Source of the DNA: a virus
Virus record (IMG/VR): IMGVR_UViG_3300018421_000091
Span: 1-34,550 of that record
DNA length: 34,550 nt
Strand: one strand, 5' to 3'
The position numbers and the translations under genes were made by a program. A model generated the notes under the pieces. It had not been told where the DNA came from. It did not search any database and saw nothing but the letters and a program-made list of their open reading frames with translations. Positions 7,282-18,900 of this stretch are shown in pieces; position 1 is the first letter of the stretch, and each line of letters begins with the position of its first letter.

Positions 7282-10200
7282 GCTAGTGCAATTGCCCTCA
7301 TATCACGGAATTTTGTAGTGTATGCTTCATTTGTTCCACTCATTACAATTTTGATTGCAAATCCAGAAAATTCTGGTAACTCATCTGCAGTAAATTGATA
7401 CTCGATGAATTCATTATCTTCACTTGCTTTTACATAAACATCTGGTAGACCATTATTTAAGGAAGTATCAATCACGGTATCTCCAATACCATCACCATCA
7501 ATATCCTTTAGATTACTGTAACCAGGGAATAGTTCATAGGATTGTTCAACCTCACTAGAATCTGGTCTAACCAGTTTATAAAGAACTCTAAAATCACTTG
7601 AAGAATTTCTATAAGATGTAAGAACAACTTTCAATGAAGTTGCTGGTTTTTGTAAATTAACTGTGTTTGAAATGTAAACAGAAGAATGTGGATCATTTGA
7701 AATTTGATTCGATCTAGAATCGGTTACATAGTTTTCAATTGGATTGTTAAGTCTATTTCTAGCAAATACAAATGTTGCTGCCTCAGTTAAATCAATAACT
7801 GGTGAAAGATTTTTGTTCGATGACTCCATCCTTACACCTAGTGTCAATGACTTGCTCTTTGGTAAAGATGTTAGTCTATTGACTTCATTAACTCTTGAGC
7901 AAACAATTCTTGGTGATGATAATGTATTAACTTTGTTAAGTGCAACAGATTCATATCCTTGGTCTAAGAAAGATTCTTCACTACCACCAGAACTTGTTCC
8001 AGAAACTGTTCTCAATGTTGCAGAAACACTAGTATTTTCAGGATTTAGTACATTAAAGTATGGGATTACTTCATTGTACTGAATATTCTGCGTTGCTCTT
8101 CCATTCGAACCACCGAAAGATCCTTCATTATTGAAACTTAATAAGTCCGCACCAGAATTTTTACCCGCAGGTCTAACAAATTCAAGGTGATATGTGTCAA
8201 TTTCTCTAGATGCAACTAAAGTTTGGTTAGTTGGCATTGTATGAGAATTATTAATTCTGGTTAGTGAAACACCATTCAATTCATATTTTCTAACAATGTC
8301 ACCAACCGCATGATTACGAACCGTCGATTCATTTTCACCGCGAGCAACAATGGTAACCGAACCAACATTAACTGCATTATATGAAATAATCTCATCATTT
8401 ATTAGTACATATCCTGGGTTTGAACCAGAAACTGCAGTTCCTTCAAAGGTCGAAAAGTCCGAAGTACTTCCAACAGATATTGTTGTATTTGTTGATGTGA
8501 CTGATGCAGTTAATGTAGTTGATTGGGTGTCTGGTAAAATTCCACTAACATTCACAATATTGCTATTGGAATGCATACCGTGATTGTAATGACTTACTTC
8601 AAATACATTTCCATTATAAAGATCATTAGGAACAGAAGATGTTCCCCTGACAGTGGTTCCAGACATTGAAACCAAAGTGTTTCCACTATAATACGATAGT
8701 GTTTGGTTTTGTCCAAATGCTTCACCACTAACATTTGTCAAATATAGAGTATCAATATTTGGAACCGATGTAACAGAAATCAATGCATTTCTTCCAGCAC
8801 CACCAACGGAACTGGTTGTAATACCAAGCAAGTCACCAACCTTATATCCATTACCGGTTGATGCAAGAGAAACGTTAGTTACTGTATTTCCAGAAACTGT
8901 GATATCTGCAGTTGCACCAGAACCATTACCATTAATTGTGTAAAGTGGAACTGCCGTGAACGAACCATTTGAATAACCAACACCAACGGTACTGATACCA
9001 ACTGTATTAATATTTCCACCAGTTGCTTCAATATAACCAGTATTTGAACCTTCTGCAACTTTTACACCCGTTGTCAATATACTATTAAGTGCATAACTAG
9101 TTGACATACCTACCGTTAATTTTCTTGGTAGTGTCTTTATTGGATTATTAGTTAGTTTTGGTAGATTTACATCAGCTGATGCATATGTACTTCCAATCGA
9201 AATAGATGGATTGTTGAAATATGCCACACCAGAAGTAGAAATAAACTCTGCCTTATAGAGTTTAAACTTCAGATCCTCAGAAATAGTAGGTGACCAAACA
9301 GAACCATTTTGTGGTTTAAACAAATTACCACCAGTATACTGATTTGAATAAATTACCTGATCCGCATTTGGATAGGACTGTGTATCTACAGTTGCTTTAT
9401 TCGTTTCACCAACCCAAACTTCGTAGTCATCTGAAGATGGGCAGATTAAAGTTAATGCATATTGCTTGTTTGGTTGCAAATATAGTGGTGAAGGTAATGT
9501 TACTTGAGTTGCAACTGATCCATCAGTAGAAGTTTTAACATCCGAAGGTAGTAAACCAACTCTTGCAAAATTTTGAGTTAATTTATCTTTTGGTGTTCCT
9601 CCAATATCAGTTTCTCTAATCTCAACAAATACCTTTTCACTAGTATCTTTTGATTTAAAGAATAAATCAATTTTTGTCAAGAATCCACCAACATTATCAC
9701 TTCTAAATGTTTGACTCAATGGATCTCTTCTTAGTGCATTTAAAGGAAGAGCAGTTGGGGTTCTTCTGATTGAAACATTTTCAGTATAAACTTCTGGATT
9801 AATAACTCCCAGACTATAGAATGATGTTTGAGAGAAATTAATTGATGTTCCCGAAGAATTTGAAGAACTAGTTGTCAATTTAAATGACTTAGTTCCTTTT
9901 TTGAAGGTTGTAGAAGGCGCTGGTGAAGCAAGAGGATTTCTAATGAATAAGCAACCAATCAAATCTCCAACCGTATCTGATGTAAGTGATTGTTTTGAAA
10001 CTGTTGCCTGAGCAGAACTAGTTTCTCCAACCAAAGTCATATCACTAACAACATATCCATAAAATCTTCCCTCAGAGTCATCTGCCAAGGAGAAAGTATC
10101 AATGTTTATTAATGCTGCAGAAGAGGAATATGTTGTAGCAATATCTAGTGAAGGTGAATATGGATTCTTATCATAAGTTTTTGTGGGACTCAGATAAGGA

Positions 10201-13200
10201 CCATACTTATGATTTGCATTTGCTAGTCTAAATGCCGCAACTTTCACACCATCTTGATATCCATAAACAGTCTCTCCTGCCTGGAATGCACCACTACTCA
10301 TCGTTACTTGTAAAAGTTTTGGAATTACATCAATATTTGAACTACCACCAAAGAATGAGTAGTGATTAGTTGATGGTTTTAATCCACTTGCTTCAAATTG
10401 AATGTTTCTTGATCTTAATTTATTGTTGATTTCAGAACTAGTGACTAGATTTGAGATGTAGGTATTTTCCCAATTGCTTTGAGACCTTACAATTCCACCA
10501 GATTGAACATTTAATGTTCTTACCCATGTGTCAGAAGATGGTGTTAACTTTATGTTACCATTATAATTTTCGACTCCGAATGGATTGATTTTTTGACTCT
10601 TAGTTGCAAATGTCTGTTTAATATCACCCCACTCAACGGAGGAATAGTTTAGAGTTATCAAATCTCCAGTCTTTTTGATATTTGGATCTAAAAGAGTAAA
10701 GTCTGAAGAGAAATCAAGAGTATTAATATCTTGATTTGATGATGGAGAAATTTGTGACTTTAATGAGTAGAATGCTAAATCAGATCTTAACTCAGTACTG
10801 GAAATATCAACCGTAGAATTTGCATCTGGATTTTCAGTATCAATAAATCCAGTTCCTTTAAAATTATCTACAAAAAATCCTGATTTGAATCTGCTCAGTC
10901 CATCGGTATCTTGAACCTGTAAAGTTTTGGTATCAAGTTCGAGGAGAGTTAGTGATGTGAGTTCTTCTACGGTTTCAAGTCTATCTTCGATATTACGAAG
11001 ATCTTGCATCGTATATCTCTTGTTGTTGACAAGTCTAACATTGACATCATCTGGATTATACAAGTATGCTGGAAGTTCTAGTGTTGCCAGGTCCATAGAA
11101 TTATCCACTGTTCCTGGTTCAACAGGATTTTGTGAGGCAACACCTTTTACAACAGAAATATTACCGTTTTTATTCAAAACGATTTTATCAATTCTAGGAA
11201 GATAATATGAATATCCTACAATGGAACTTTCATTTGGTGAAACAACCAGTGTTGGATTTGAACCAGCAGAACTAAAATCTCTACTTCCAAATGAAAATGG
11301 AGAGGATGTAGTTGAATTAAATGGTGCGACTCTAGGTCTAAAGTCTAAAACATCTGTTGCTCTTGTATTATTCTTGAGGAGAGGAATATCGGATGTGTAT
11401 CTTTCTTCTCCATAACTATTAACACTGAATACATCACCACTATCTGCTGATGGAACTGTGTAGTAATCGTATACAACTAATAGTCTTCTAGATGGAATAT
11501 ATGAATCAGATCTTCTAACAATTCTCGAATAGTCATAATATTGTTCTCTTTGACCTTTGTCCAACTTATAATCTTGTGTTTTATCCGTGTAATTTCCTTT
11601 TCCAACAGATAAAATTGAAGATCTAATATTAGATTCTTGGAAAACTACTGATTCATTTGGTGAAAATCTATTTGAGTTGAGATAAACAAATTCAACTTTT
11701 GTTGATGATACTCTATTAACTACCTGAGCAACAGCACCATTACCCTCCCCGATAATTTTTTCACCAACAATAGAAGCAGTGTTTAGATTCAGACCAGATG
11801 CAAATGTTAGACTATCTAGAATAACACTTCCATTATCTAGAGATTCATATACTGCAATAACCTTGTTTACATCTGGAACATTAAGTGATATTTCCTTATC
11901 TTCTACACGCAAACCATAATAATCATTTTGCGTCATTCCATAAAGGTCTGCCGTAGATTGTGAAGCACTATTAGAAATTTCTAATTGCTGACTTCTAATA
12001 TAATTTTTTAATTTATTCTGTATCGAGTTCTTTTTAACCGTTGCATTAACAAAAACGTTACTCTGATTTGGAATCAAACCACTGAATGTTACATCGAGGG
12101 AATTTCCAGAAACAACTACTTGGTCCGAAGTCAAATTTGCAGAAGTTCCATCTTCATAGAAAATTGAATATCTATCAACTGCATATGGTTCAAAGAAAGA
12201 ACTTGTGATGCCAACGTCTGTTCTATCAATCGACAATACACCATTATTATCTGTTGATTTTCCAGATGCTTGTCTTTCTACAAGAAGATTTGAACCAGAG
12301 AAAGAAACATTAGAAATATTTTTAGAATTCAAACTAGCATATAAGTGTGCCTTATCACTATTCTTGATTGATGATGCACCGATAGAGAATGTGGTGTTAA
12401 TTGTGGTTCCACTAGGAAGTGATCCATCACATACACCAGAAACATTTTCTACTGCCTCAAGTGTCATCTTAAGACCATCAGTGGAAACACCGATAACTCT
12501 ATTAAAGGTTTCTACGGTTTTACCAGAAATTTGATATTTTATAATAGTATCTGTTTTAATACCAGCAAAATTTCTACCAGCACATGTTGCAATACCGGCA
12601 GCACTAATATCTAACGTATCTGTAATAGAGAAATTTTTAGGAGTCTTTGATTCGAGAACAGTATCTGCAACAAATGCCGTACTTAAACCTGTTCCACCAC
12701 CAGTTCCTTGGAAAATTGACTTGATGTCCTGTGCTCCATACACATTTATCTTAGTAATAGATCTTGTAATAGACCCACCATTAATTTCAATTTCTTCACC
12801 AACAACAAAAGAACCAGAAGTTTGGTCTAGTTTGAATACTTCTCCTGCATGGGATACGACATAACCAGAAGCACCACTATTCTTTCCTTTAAAATGTGAA
12901 CCAACTGGAACTTCTGCTAGTGTTGCACTAGAACTCAAAGTTAGTTCGGTAAAGGTCTGAACATCCCAAAGATATAAGTCCCACTGATTAGCAGACTTAT
13001 TAACACTATCTGCATCAGCGAGTGAGAATGAGTATACTCTTGCTCTTCCTATCTGTGTTCCAGTTGCAGATTCGGTATCTTCTTTTCTTCTATTATAAAG
13101 ATCTACCGTAAAGTTATTATTAATTCCAACAACTGGAGTTCCAGAAACATTATTAACTTTTAACTTATTTCCCATCTCAAACGGGATAGATGCACTAGAA

Positions 13201-14351
13201 ACGTTTCTAGATGATCTTGGTTTTTCTATGTCTAAAATAGAAGTTGCTGTTTTTTCAACATCAAAACCCTGAACATATGCTTTTCCAGGTGAAACTTTAA
13301 TTGCCAGAAGATCATCCGATGGGGTATTTCCCTGCTCAGTAATCTGATTGGAGAAAAATACTCCATCAGACCCGATTCTATCATTTAATGAGTTTTCTAC
13401 TTCAACATCAAATGGATCTACGGCATAATTTCCAGATTCTTCAAAAGTTCTCTTTGCAATATAATCTTTAATTTGTGAGTAGGTATTTGTATCCTGTATT
13501 TTTTTAACTACACCGTCAGTTACCCTTAAAATTTCAACAAAATCTTTATCATCAGTATCGGTTAATCTTTTCTTAGAAAGAACTGCAGAAATTTTTAGTC
13601 TATCCGCACCAGGTGCTGCATAATTAGAAAATCCTCTTGCATTATCATAAAGACTATTATCGTCTTGTGCATCTATAATAGACTCTGTGATGAATAAACC
13701 TACTCTATATGAAGGAGTATTTGAATATTGGTCAAGTAATAATGTGTCATCATTGACATCTATAAAGTGTCCTCTTATATAATAAACACCCTGTGAAATT
13801 GAAACTGCAGATGCAGTAAATGTTGCTTCTGAATTAATTAGTGTTGCAAATGTATCACCTGTTGGAATAGTCGTATTTCCATACGTAATATTATCTAATG
13901 CGATTAGAGTTTCACCGTCTCTAAATTGTGAAATATTAAAACTAGCATCTGCTGTGATGTATTTTACATAAATTGTATAGTCACCAGTTTCAGACTCTGT
14001 ATTTTTAAGAACTTTTTGGACTATAGCGGTTAGTTGAGAAGTTTGTCCCTTAATCTTCTTACCAACCAACTGCTCTAGATACAATCCAACACTTAATCCC
14101 ACATGTGTTGGATTAATTTTAACAGCAAAATATGATGGATTATATGTAATATTTCCTGGAATTACAATGGAACCATCTTTAAAAATATGATTTGCAAAAG
14201 ATTTAACTTGATTTTGGAGAATTGACTGTAAAGTTGTCAGTTCTCTTGATTGAACTGGAAATCCGGGTTTAAAAAGAACCCTATAAAAATTACTATTGGG
14301 ATCAAAATCGTCATAATATGGCGAAACATTTAAATTTGTTTTTTGTGACAT
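7278..14351 (-). CDS. Very large DUF4815-type virion structural protein (2357 aa)
   Basis: The N-terminus (NLNVSPYYDDFDPNSNFYRV, then LFKPGFPVQSRELTTLQSIL) is the signature of the DUF4815 family of phage structural proteins. It sits directly after gp8, where T4 has baseplate genes 9-12, so it is probably a peripheral baseplate or tail-fibre network component. The first ~1000 residues form the conserved core; residues about 1130-1160 (VNNKRYTMQDLRNIEDRLETVEELTSLTLLE) look like a coiled coil. A GY-repeat pair lies near 1777-1860 (STVGVGYSNGSF; ASTGNGYKVGDL). A module near 1944-2020 has ISVGSTSDF, LINDEIISY and VARGENEST, also found in gp15 and the giant protein. The C-terminal part (SLKVVLTSYRNSSSDFRVLY ... 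FRDMRAIALA) looks like a receptor-side or capping domain common to these phages. Exact role unknown. Confidence 0.88.
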   Translation of the reverse strand: MSQKTNLNVSPYYDDFDPNSNFYRVLFKPGFPVQSRELTTLQSILQNQVKSFANHIFKDGSIVIPGNITYNPSYFAVKINPTHVGLSVGLYLEQLVGKKIKGQTSQLTAIVQKVLKNTESETGDYTIYVKYITADASFNISQFRDGETLIALDNITYGNTTIPTGDTFATLINSEATFTASAVSISQGVYYIRGHFIDVNDDTLLLDQYSNTPSYRVGLFITESIIDAQDDNSLYDNARGFSNYAAPGADRLKISAVLSKKRLTDTDDKDFVEILRVTDGVVKKIQDTNTYSQIKDYIAKRTFEESGNYAVDPFDVEVENSLNDRIGSDGVFFSNQITEQGNTPSDDLLAIKVSPGKAYVQGFDVEKTATSILDIEKPRSSRNVSSASIPFEMGNKLKVNNVSGTPVVGINNNFTVDLYNRRKEDTESATGTQIGRARVYSFSLADADSVNKSANQWDLYLWDVQTFTELTLSSSATLAEVPVGSHFKGKNSGASGYVVSHAGEVFKLDQTSGSFVVGEEIEINGGSITRSITKINVYGAQDIKSIFQGTGGGTGLSTAFVADTVLESKTPKNFSITDTLDISAAGIATCAGRNFAGIKTDTIIKYQISGKTVETFNRVIGVSTDGLKMTLEAVENVSGVCDGSLPSGTTINTTFSIGASSIKNSDKAHLYASLNSKNISNVSFSGSNLLVERQASGKSTDNNGVLSIDRTDVGITSSFFEPYAVDRYSIFYEDGTSANLTSDQVVVSGNSLDVTFSGLIPNQSNVFVNATVKKNSIQNKLKNYIRSQQLEISNSASQSTADLYGMTQNDYYGLRVEDKEISLNVPDVNKVIAVYESLDNGSVILDSLTFASGLNLNTASIVGEKIIGEGNGAVAQVVNRVSSTKVEFVYLNSNRFSPNESVVFQESNIRSSILSVGKGNYTDKTQDYKLDKGQREQYYDYSRIVRRSDSYIPSRRLLVVYDYYTVPSADSGDVFSVNSYGEERYTSDIPLLKNNTRATDVLDFRPRVAPFNSTTSSPFSFGSRDFSSAGSNPTLVVSPNESSIVGYSYYLPRIDKIVLNKNGNISVVKGVASQNPVEPGTVDNSMDLATLELPAYLYNPDDVNVRLVNNKRYTMQDLRNIEDRLETVEELTSLTLLELDTKTLQVQDTDGLSRFKSGFFVDNFKGTGFIDTENPDANSTVDISSTELRSDLAFYSLKSQISPSSNQDINTLDFSSDFTLLDPNIKKTGDLITLNYSSVEWGDIKQTFATKSQKINPFGVENYNGNIKLTPSSDTWVRTLNVQSGGIVRSQSNWENTYISNLVTSSEINNKLRSRNIQFEASGLKPSTNHYSFFGGSSNIDVIPKLLQVTMSSGAFQAGETVYGYQDGVKVAAFRLANANHKYGPYLSPTKTYDKNPYSPSLDIATTYSSSAALINIDTFSLADDSEGRFYGYVVSDMTLVGETSSAQATVSKQSLTSDTVGDLIGCLFIRNPLASPAPSTTFKKGTKSFKLTTSSSNSSGTSINFSQTSFYSLGVINPEVYTENVSIRRTPTALPLNALRRDPLSQTFRSDNVGGFLTKIDLFFKSKDTSEKVFVEIRETDIGGTPKDKLTQNFARVGLLPSDVKTSTDGSVATQVTLPSPLYLQPNKQYALTLICPSSDDYEVWVGETNKATVDTQSYPNADQVIYSNQYTGGNLFKPQNGSVWSPTISEDLKFKLYKAEFISTSGVAYFNNPSISIGSTYASADVNLPKLTNNPIKTLPRKLTVGMSTSYALNSILTTGVKVAEGSNTGYIEATGGNINTVGISTVGVGYSNGSFTAVPLYTINGNGSGATADITVSGNTVTNVSLASTGNGYKVGDLLGITTSSVGGAGRNALISVTSVPNIDTLYLTNVSGEAFGQNQTLSYYSGNTLVSMSGTTVRGTSSVPNDLYNGNVFEVSHYNHGMHSNSNIVNVSGILPDTQSTTLTASVTSTNTTISVGSTSDFSTFEGTAVSGSNPGYVLINDEIISYNAVNVGSVTIVARGENESTVRNHAVGDIVRKYELNGVSLTRINNSHTMPTNQTLVASREIDTYHLEFVRPAGKNSGADLLSFNNEGSFGGSNGRATQNIQYNEVIPYFNVLNPENTSVSATLRTVSGTSSGGSEESFLDQGYESVALNKVNTLSSPRIVCSRVNEVNRLTSLPKSKSLTLGVRMESSNKNLSPVIDLTEAATFVFARNRLNNPIENYVTDSRSNQISNDPHSSVYISNTVNLQKPATSLKVVLTSYRNSSSDFRVLYKLVRPDSSEVEQSYELFPGYSNLKDIDGDGIGDTVIDTSLNNGLPDVYVKASEDNEFIEYQFTADELPEFSGFAIKIVMSGTNEAYTTKFRDMRAIALA

Positions 14352-14353
14352 CT

Positions 14354-15910
14354 TTAGAATTCCAGGATAATTTTAATATCTTCTTTTTGTCTTGGGTTCC
14401 TTGAAACGCGAGGTCTATTATCGATGTAGATAATGTCTCCCGATCCTTTATTTATCTCGGAAAGAGCAATTCCATTTGTGAACTGAGTTGCTAGATTTAC
14501 ATTTTTTGTTGCAGTAACTGCGGTTGTAATACCTGTGAAATCTTGATCGATCGAACCACTAAAACTATTAACTGAAGTTATAGTTCCACCATCTTTTGAA
14601 AAAGAAACTTTCGTTGCTTCTGATACAACACTCTTTGAATCTTTTTGGTCATAAGAACCAGTATTGTAGTAGAGTGAGCGATCTTGGAAATACTTTAGAA
14701 CTTTTGTTTCAGTATCATAAGAAGCAATATAACCAGTTGCAGTTCCAACTCCAGTGACAGTTTGGAATATTTTATTTCCAGGATTGGCGTCTTCTGGATT
14801 AGATACCGAAGATAATTTAAAACCACCCAAGTTTGAAAATTGACTCTCTGCAAAAACAGATGATGCTGTTCCAATTCTACTTGGATTTTTAATGATACCA
14901 ATTTGTGCAAATCGTGTATCTAGTGGAAAGTCTTTCGTTGATGCATCAAAACGAGCATAAACTAGTACACGGTCTGTTCCTAGTTCCTCATAAACGTTGT
15001 ATCCATGACCTCTGGATGGTGGAATGATTGGAATCAAGTGGGCAAAACTAGTTGCACCTGAATTAATTGTCGATAAATCAACTCTTCCATAAGAATACCC
15101 CTTTCCTCCAGCAGAAACAGTTGCTGAAGTAATTTTTCCACCAACAACATTTACAACTGCTTTTCCACCTTCACCATCACCTAAAATTGGTAGTTCTGCA
15201 TCAGTTGTATTATATCCAGAACCCTCTTTTTCTACATAAATTTTCTTGATTTGATTTTCATTAATTGAAGAATCTCCATTATCTCTTACAGAAACAATTT
15301 GAGAATCTGTTGTAGTCTCCCAATCATTTGGAACTGGAATATACTCAATAGAATCGAATTTAATAATATCACTTGGAGAAACAGTGAAAAGATATTTCCA
15401 AATATATCCATCACCACTTTCACCTGCTCTAGATGGTTCTAGATCAACAAAAGTTGGTTCATCCTGTGAAAAGTTACCAGTTGGATTTGTTTCTGAAGAA
15501 CCATTGTCAATACAAACATAAACTCTGAAATCACTATTAATTACATAATAATTTGCATCATACAAGCGTGTTGAATTAGTTTGTGGTGATGGATTTGATA
15601 AACTGTAATCATGTCTGTACATTTCATATACAGTTCCCTGTTTCCAATCAACCCTTCTAATCAATCTTCTAATATCATTTTTGGTAATTCTCTTACCAAA
15701 AATCATAGTATCCTTAACATGACTTAGATAGTTAAGATTATCAATCGGAGATGGAATATTGCTATCCCAAGTCGAAGATCTACCGAATCCAACAACCGAT
15801 GGATTTGGTAAACTAAGGAAAACATAATATGAATTGTTAGGGTCACTAACAGAATCCACAAAATTTTTCGCGTTTAAAATTCTAAATTGATCTGTAACAA
15901 TCGCAGCCAT
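14354..15910 (-). CDS. gp8: Baseplate wedge protein gp8-like, with insertion
   Basis: Both ends match T4 gp8. The N-terminal region has AIVTDQFRILNAKNF, VDWKQGTVYEMYRHDYSL and SGDGYIWKYLFTVSPSD (T4: PGDGYVWEYLFEIPPD). The last 26 residues, with GDIIYIDNRPRVSRN and IKIILEF, match T4's GEMIYMENRPPI...INILFTF. Gp8 forms dimers that link gp7, gp10 and gp6 arms in the baseplate wedge. The product is 518 residues against about 334 in T4. The extra length lies in the middle (about 215-290), with EGSGYNTTDAELPILGDGEG and AGGKGYSYGRVDL, i.e. copies of the GSGY repeat that also enlarges gp14. A late promoter lies 20 bases upstream. Confidence 0.9.
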   Translation of the reverse strand: MAAIVTDQFRILNAKNFVDSVSDPNNSYYVFLSLPNPSVVGFGRSSTWDSNIPSPIDNLNYLSHVKDTMIFGKRITKNDIRRLIRRVDWKQGTVYEMYRHDYSLSNPSPQTNSTRLYDANYYVINSDFRVYVCIDNGSSETNPTGNFSQDEPTFVDLEPSRAGESGDGYIWKYLFTVSPSDIIKFDSIEYIPVPNDWETTTDSQIVSVRDNGDSSINENQIKKIYVEKEGSGYNTTDAELPILGDGEGGKAVVNVVGGKITSATVSAGGKGYSYGRVDLSTINSGATSFAHLIPIIPPSRGHGYNVYEELGTDRVLVYARFDASTKDFPLDTRFAQIGIIKNPSRIGTASSVFAESQFSNLGGFKLSSVSNPEDANPGNKIFQTVTGVGTATGYIASYDTETKVLKYFQDRSLYYNTGSYDQKDSKSVVSEATKVSFSKDGGTITSVNSFSGSIDQDFTGITTAVTATKNVNLATQFTNGIALSEINKGSGDIIYIDNRPRVSRNPRQKEDIKIILEF

Positions 15911-15928
15911 ATTACTAGCTTTTTTCTA

Positions 15929-15936
15929 TATTTATA
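15929..15936 (-). promoter_or_regulatory. T4-type late promoter TATAAATA (gp8 unit)
   Basis: Exact TATAAATA on the minus strand, in the 31-base gap between the giant gene stop and the gp8 start. It is one of the very few non-coding gaps in the structural block and is well placed to drive gp8, the DUF4815 gene and the two small genes after it. Confidence 0.75.
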
Positions 15937-15941
15937 AGTAA

Positions 15942-18900
15942 TTAACTAAGTTGTTTTCTCAGAGAACCATTGTCTCTAAGTCCATACTTTCTTCTTTGGA
16001 TTGTTGGGAACGTTGACAATCCAGAATTGACTGTAAATCCAGAAACACCAATACCAATAGAATTTGAAGATCTGGTAAATCCAGAAAGTCTTCCCCATGA
16101 AAATTCACCACAAGGATTTGTTCTAGATCCCGATGTTTCACCTATGGCGGTATAATCAGATGTTGAGAGAATGTTGGTTACTATTGAACCAGTAAGATTT
16201 ACTCTATTGAAGGAATGTACATAGTAAATATTGTCAGCAAATGTTGTTCCAATACCAATAACCGCATTGTCATCACCATCAATTGAAGTAATACCATTAC
16301 CAACTGCTGTATTTGAAACTAGAATTGGATAATTAACCAATAAAGAATCGATATCATCGGTTTGATTAAATTCAAGATCAAATTTGATTGCTAATGGATT
16401 TCCGCCAGTGCCAGTGGTTGTTGATATGCCTGTAATAATTCCACTGTACCCAGATACAAATCGTATTCCATCAATCAATTCTTTATTTGCATCTGGCAAT
16501 TTCGTAATCAGAGATGGTGTTGCAGAAGTTGTATAACCAGAACCAGGATTTGTTATCGTAACAGATGTAATAGTTCCTGCAGAAGAAACAACGGTATCTG
16601 CAACTGCTTTTTCTTGATCTTGATACAGACCAAAATCAAAAGTCCTAGTTATTTCTACAGTATTTGCAACAGATTTATTGAGTTCAACCTGACCATTATT
16701 GAAAGATGTGATACCAATCACATTGAAAGTATCATCAATAATTTCTAAACTACCACTAAAAATTCTATTCAAAGAATGACCCACTTTGATTTGTGAAGTA
16801 TTGATTCCAGTAATAACCGTAGATCCAATACCAACTGTTCCAACTCTACCAGAGATTTCTGGTTTGAATACTGTCCCAATACCACCAATAGGTGGTGCAA
16901 TTTGAACAGCAATTGTTGAAGATGGAGTATATCCACTACCACCATCAATAACATCAATTGAGGATATAGTTCCAGCAGCAGAAACAATTGCAGTAAATGA
17001 TGCTCCTACTGGTTCTGCCTTTCCGTCAAACAATAATCCAGAAACTTCTTGTATTTCAATACTTGATTCAGTTTCTTCATAATTGAATAATCGTGCATCA
17101 TCAACAAAAATTTCTAAATCATCCACATTGAAATCTTTAATAACTTTCGCCGTAGGGAATACCATACCCTCAAGAGAATCTCTAGATTTTGATTGTGGAT
17201 TATCACCAATCAAAAGATCTCTTTTTTGCTTATCCCAAGACAATGGTTTGTAATTAACTTCATCAATACCATCACCAAGGTATATTCCAGTCTCAGTTGT
17301 ATCTGCGGATGTAATACTTGAAACAATTCTACTATCTTGAGTAACTGTTCCTGTTATAGTATCATTTTTGTATATTCTAACTTCATCACCAGGTTTGATA
17401 GTCTCATTAACATTAATCTCAATACTATCAATACCACGAGTTCCTCTGTAGAAGAATACATCAACTTTATCTTGTGTTTTTGGTGCTTCGGTAAATCTGA
17501 AGGTTGTTCCTCCTTCAAATATGTAAGAAACACCTGGTTCTTGCATAACTCCATTAATATAAATCAGAAGAATAGCATCAAAATCAATCAGTGATGATGT
17601 TGCATCAGCACTATTTTTTTCAAAACTGAGAAGTTGACCATTTTTAAATAATGGGAATCTCGTTCTAGTTCCATTTTGTCTTGATTTATTACTATCGATG
17701 TAATCAAATTCACCTAATTGCCAGGAAGCAAATGAATCATTAAATACTTCTTCAACTGTAAATTCTAGTTCAGTAATTGGTGATGATAATCCTGCAGCAG
17801 TAACCAATCCAACAGGTTTGAATACATCTCCTTTTCTAAATGCATATCCTGGTTTTGTGATTTGGTATCTTGAAATTTCAAAATATGATGTACCGATACC
17901 AACAGAAGAAGGTGCAAGAGATAAAGTCATCGATAATCCAATACCAGTTGCAGTGGTGGCACCAATTCCAAGTCTTGATATACCTGTAACAGGTAAATTT
18001 TGATATGATGGACTATCAACCGTTACTAATGGATTAGTATATCCACTTCCACCATCAACAATATTGAATGCTAAAGTTCCTCCAGCACCGACTGTTGCTG
18101 TGATATTTGCCCCAGAACCATTTCCAGAAATATCAGTAATTGCAACACCAACATTACCTCTGTATCCAGAACCAAATGTTAGATTTGTAAAGTATTCTCT
18201 TACTGTTCCGCCAGTTTCATATGTATGGGGAATTGTACTGGTTCCAACATTTACATCAAACGTTGTTGCCGACGTAATACCAGTAACTGGGAATATAAAG
18301 TCATTAGTTCCATCTGGGAAAATTGTGGTTGTTCCAGCACCACTGGAGCAGGAGAATTCTAGACCTAATAGATAAACCTGCTTTCCAGATCCGCTTAAAT
18401 TGTGTGCAGAAGATGTGGTTATCTCTAAAATTCCAGTAACGTTATCATAACGTGAAGTACTAATGTTTAATGATGTGGAACTGAAGGTCGAAACACCCAA
18501 TAATCCAGAAATAGAGTTACCAGCACCAATGGTTGGTTTGACTTTTGCACCAACAAGAGGTGCATATCCTAATCCTCCAGTAGATGCTACAGAAATTACA
18601 ACACCACCTCTAGGTATTTGATTCTGATTAACATCTTCTTCAGAAATAATAACAACATCAGACCCCTCTCTAGTAATTCCAGTGAAAGTTACACTAGAAA
18701 TTCCCGTTACATTATCTGAAGCAAAACTGTAGTTATTGCCAGTATTATTAACAGTGTCTGGGGTCTGGAAAATATCATTGATGAATACTAAGTTACTTCC
18801 AGATTCTAAACCAAGAGTATTTTCACCCTCTTTATACACACTGAATGTTCTTCCAATACCATTAAATCCTAGAGAAATATCATCGTATACAGTGTTTCCA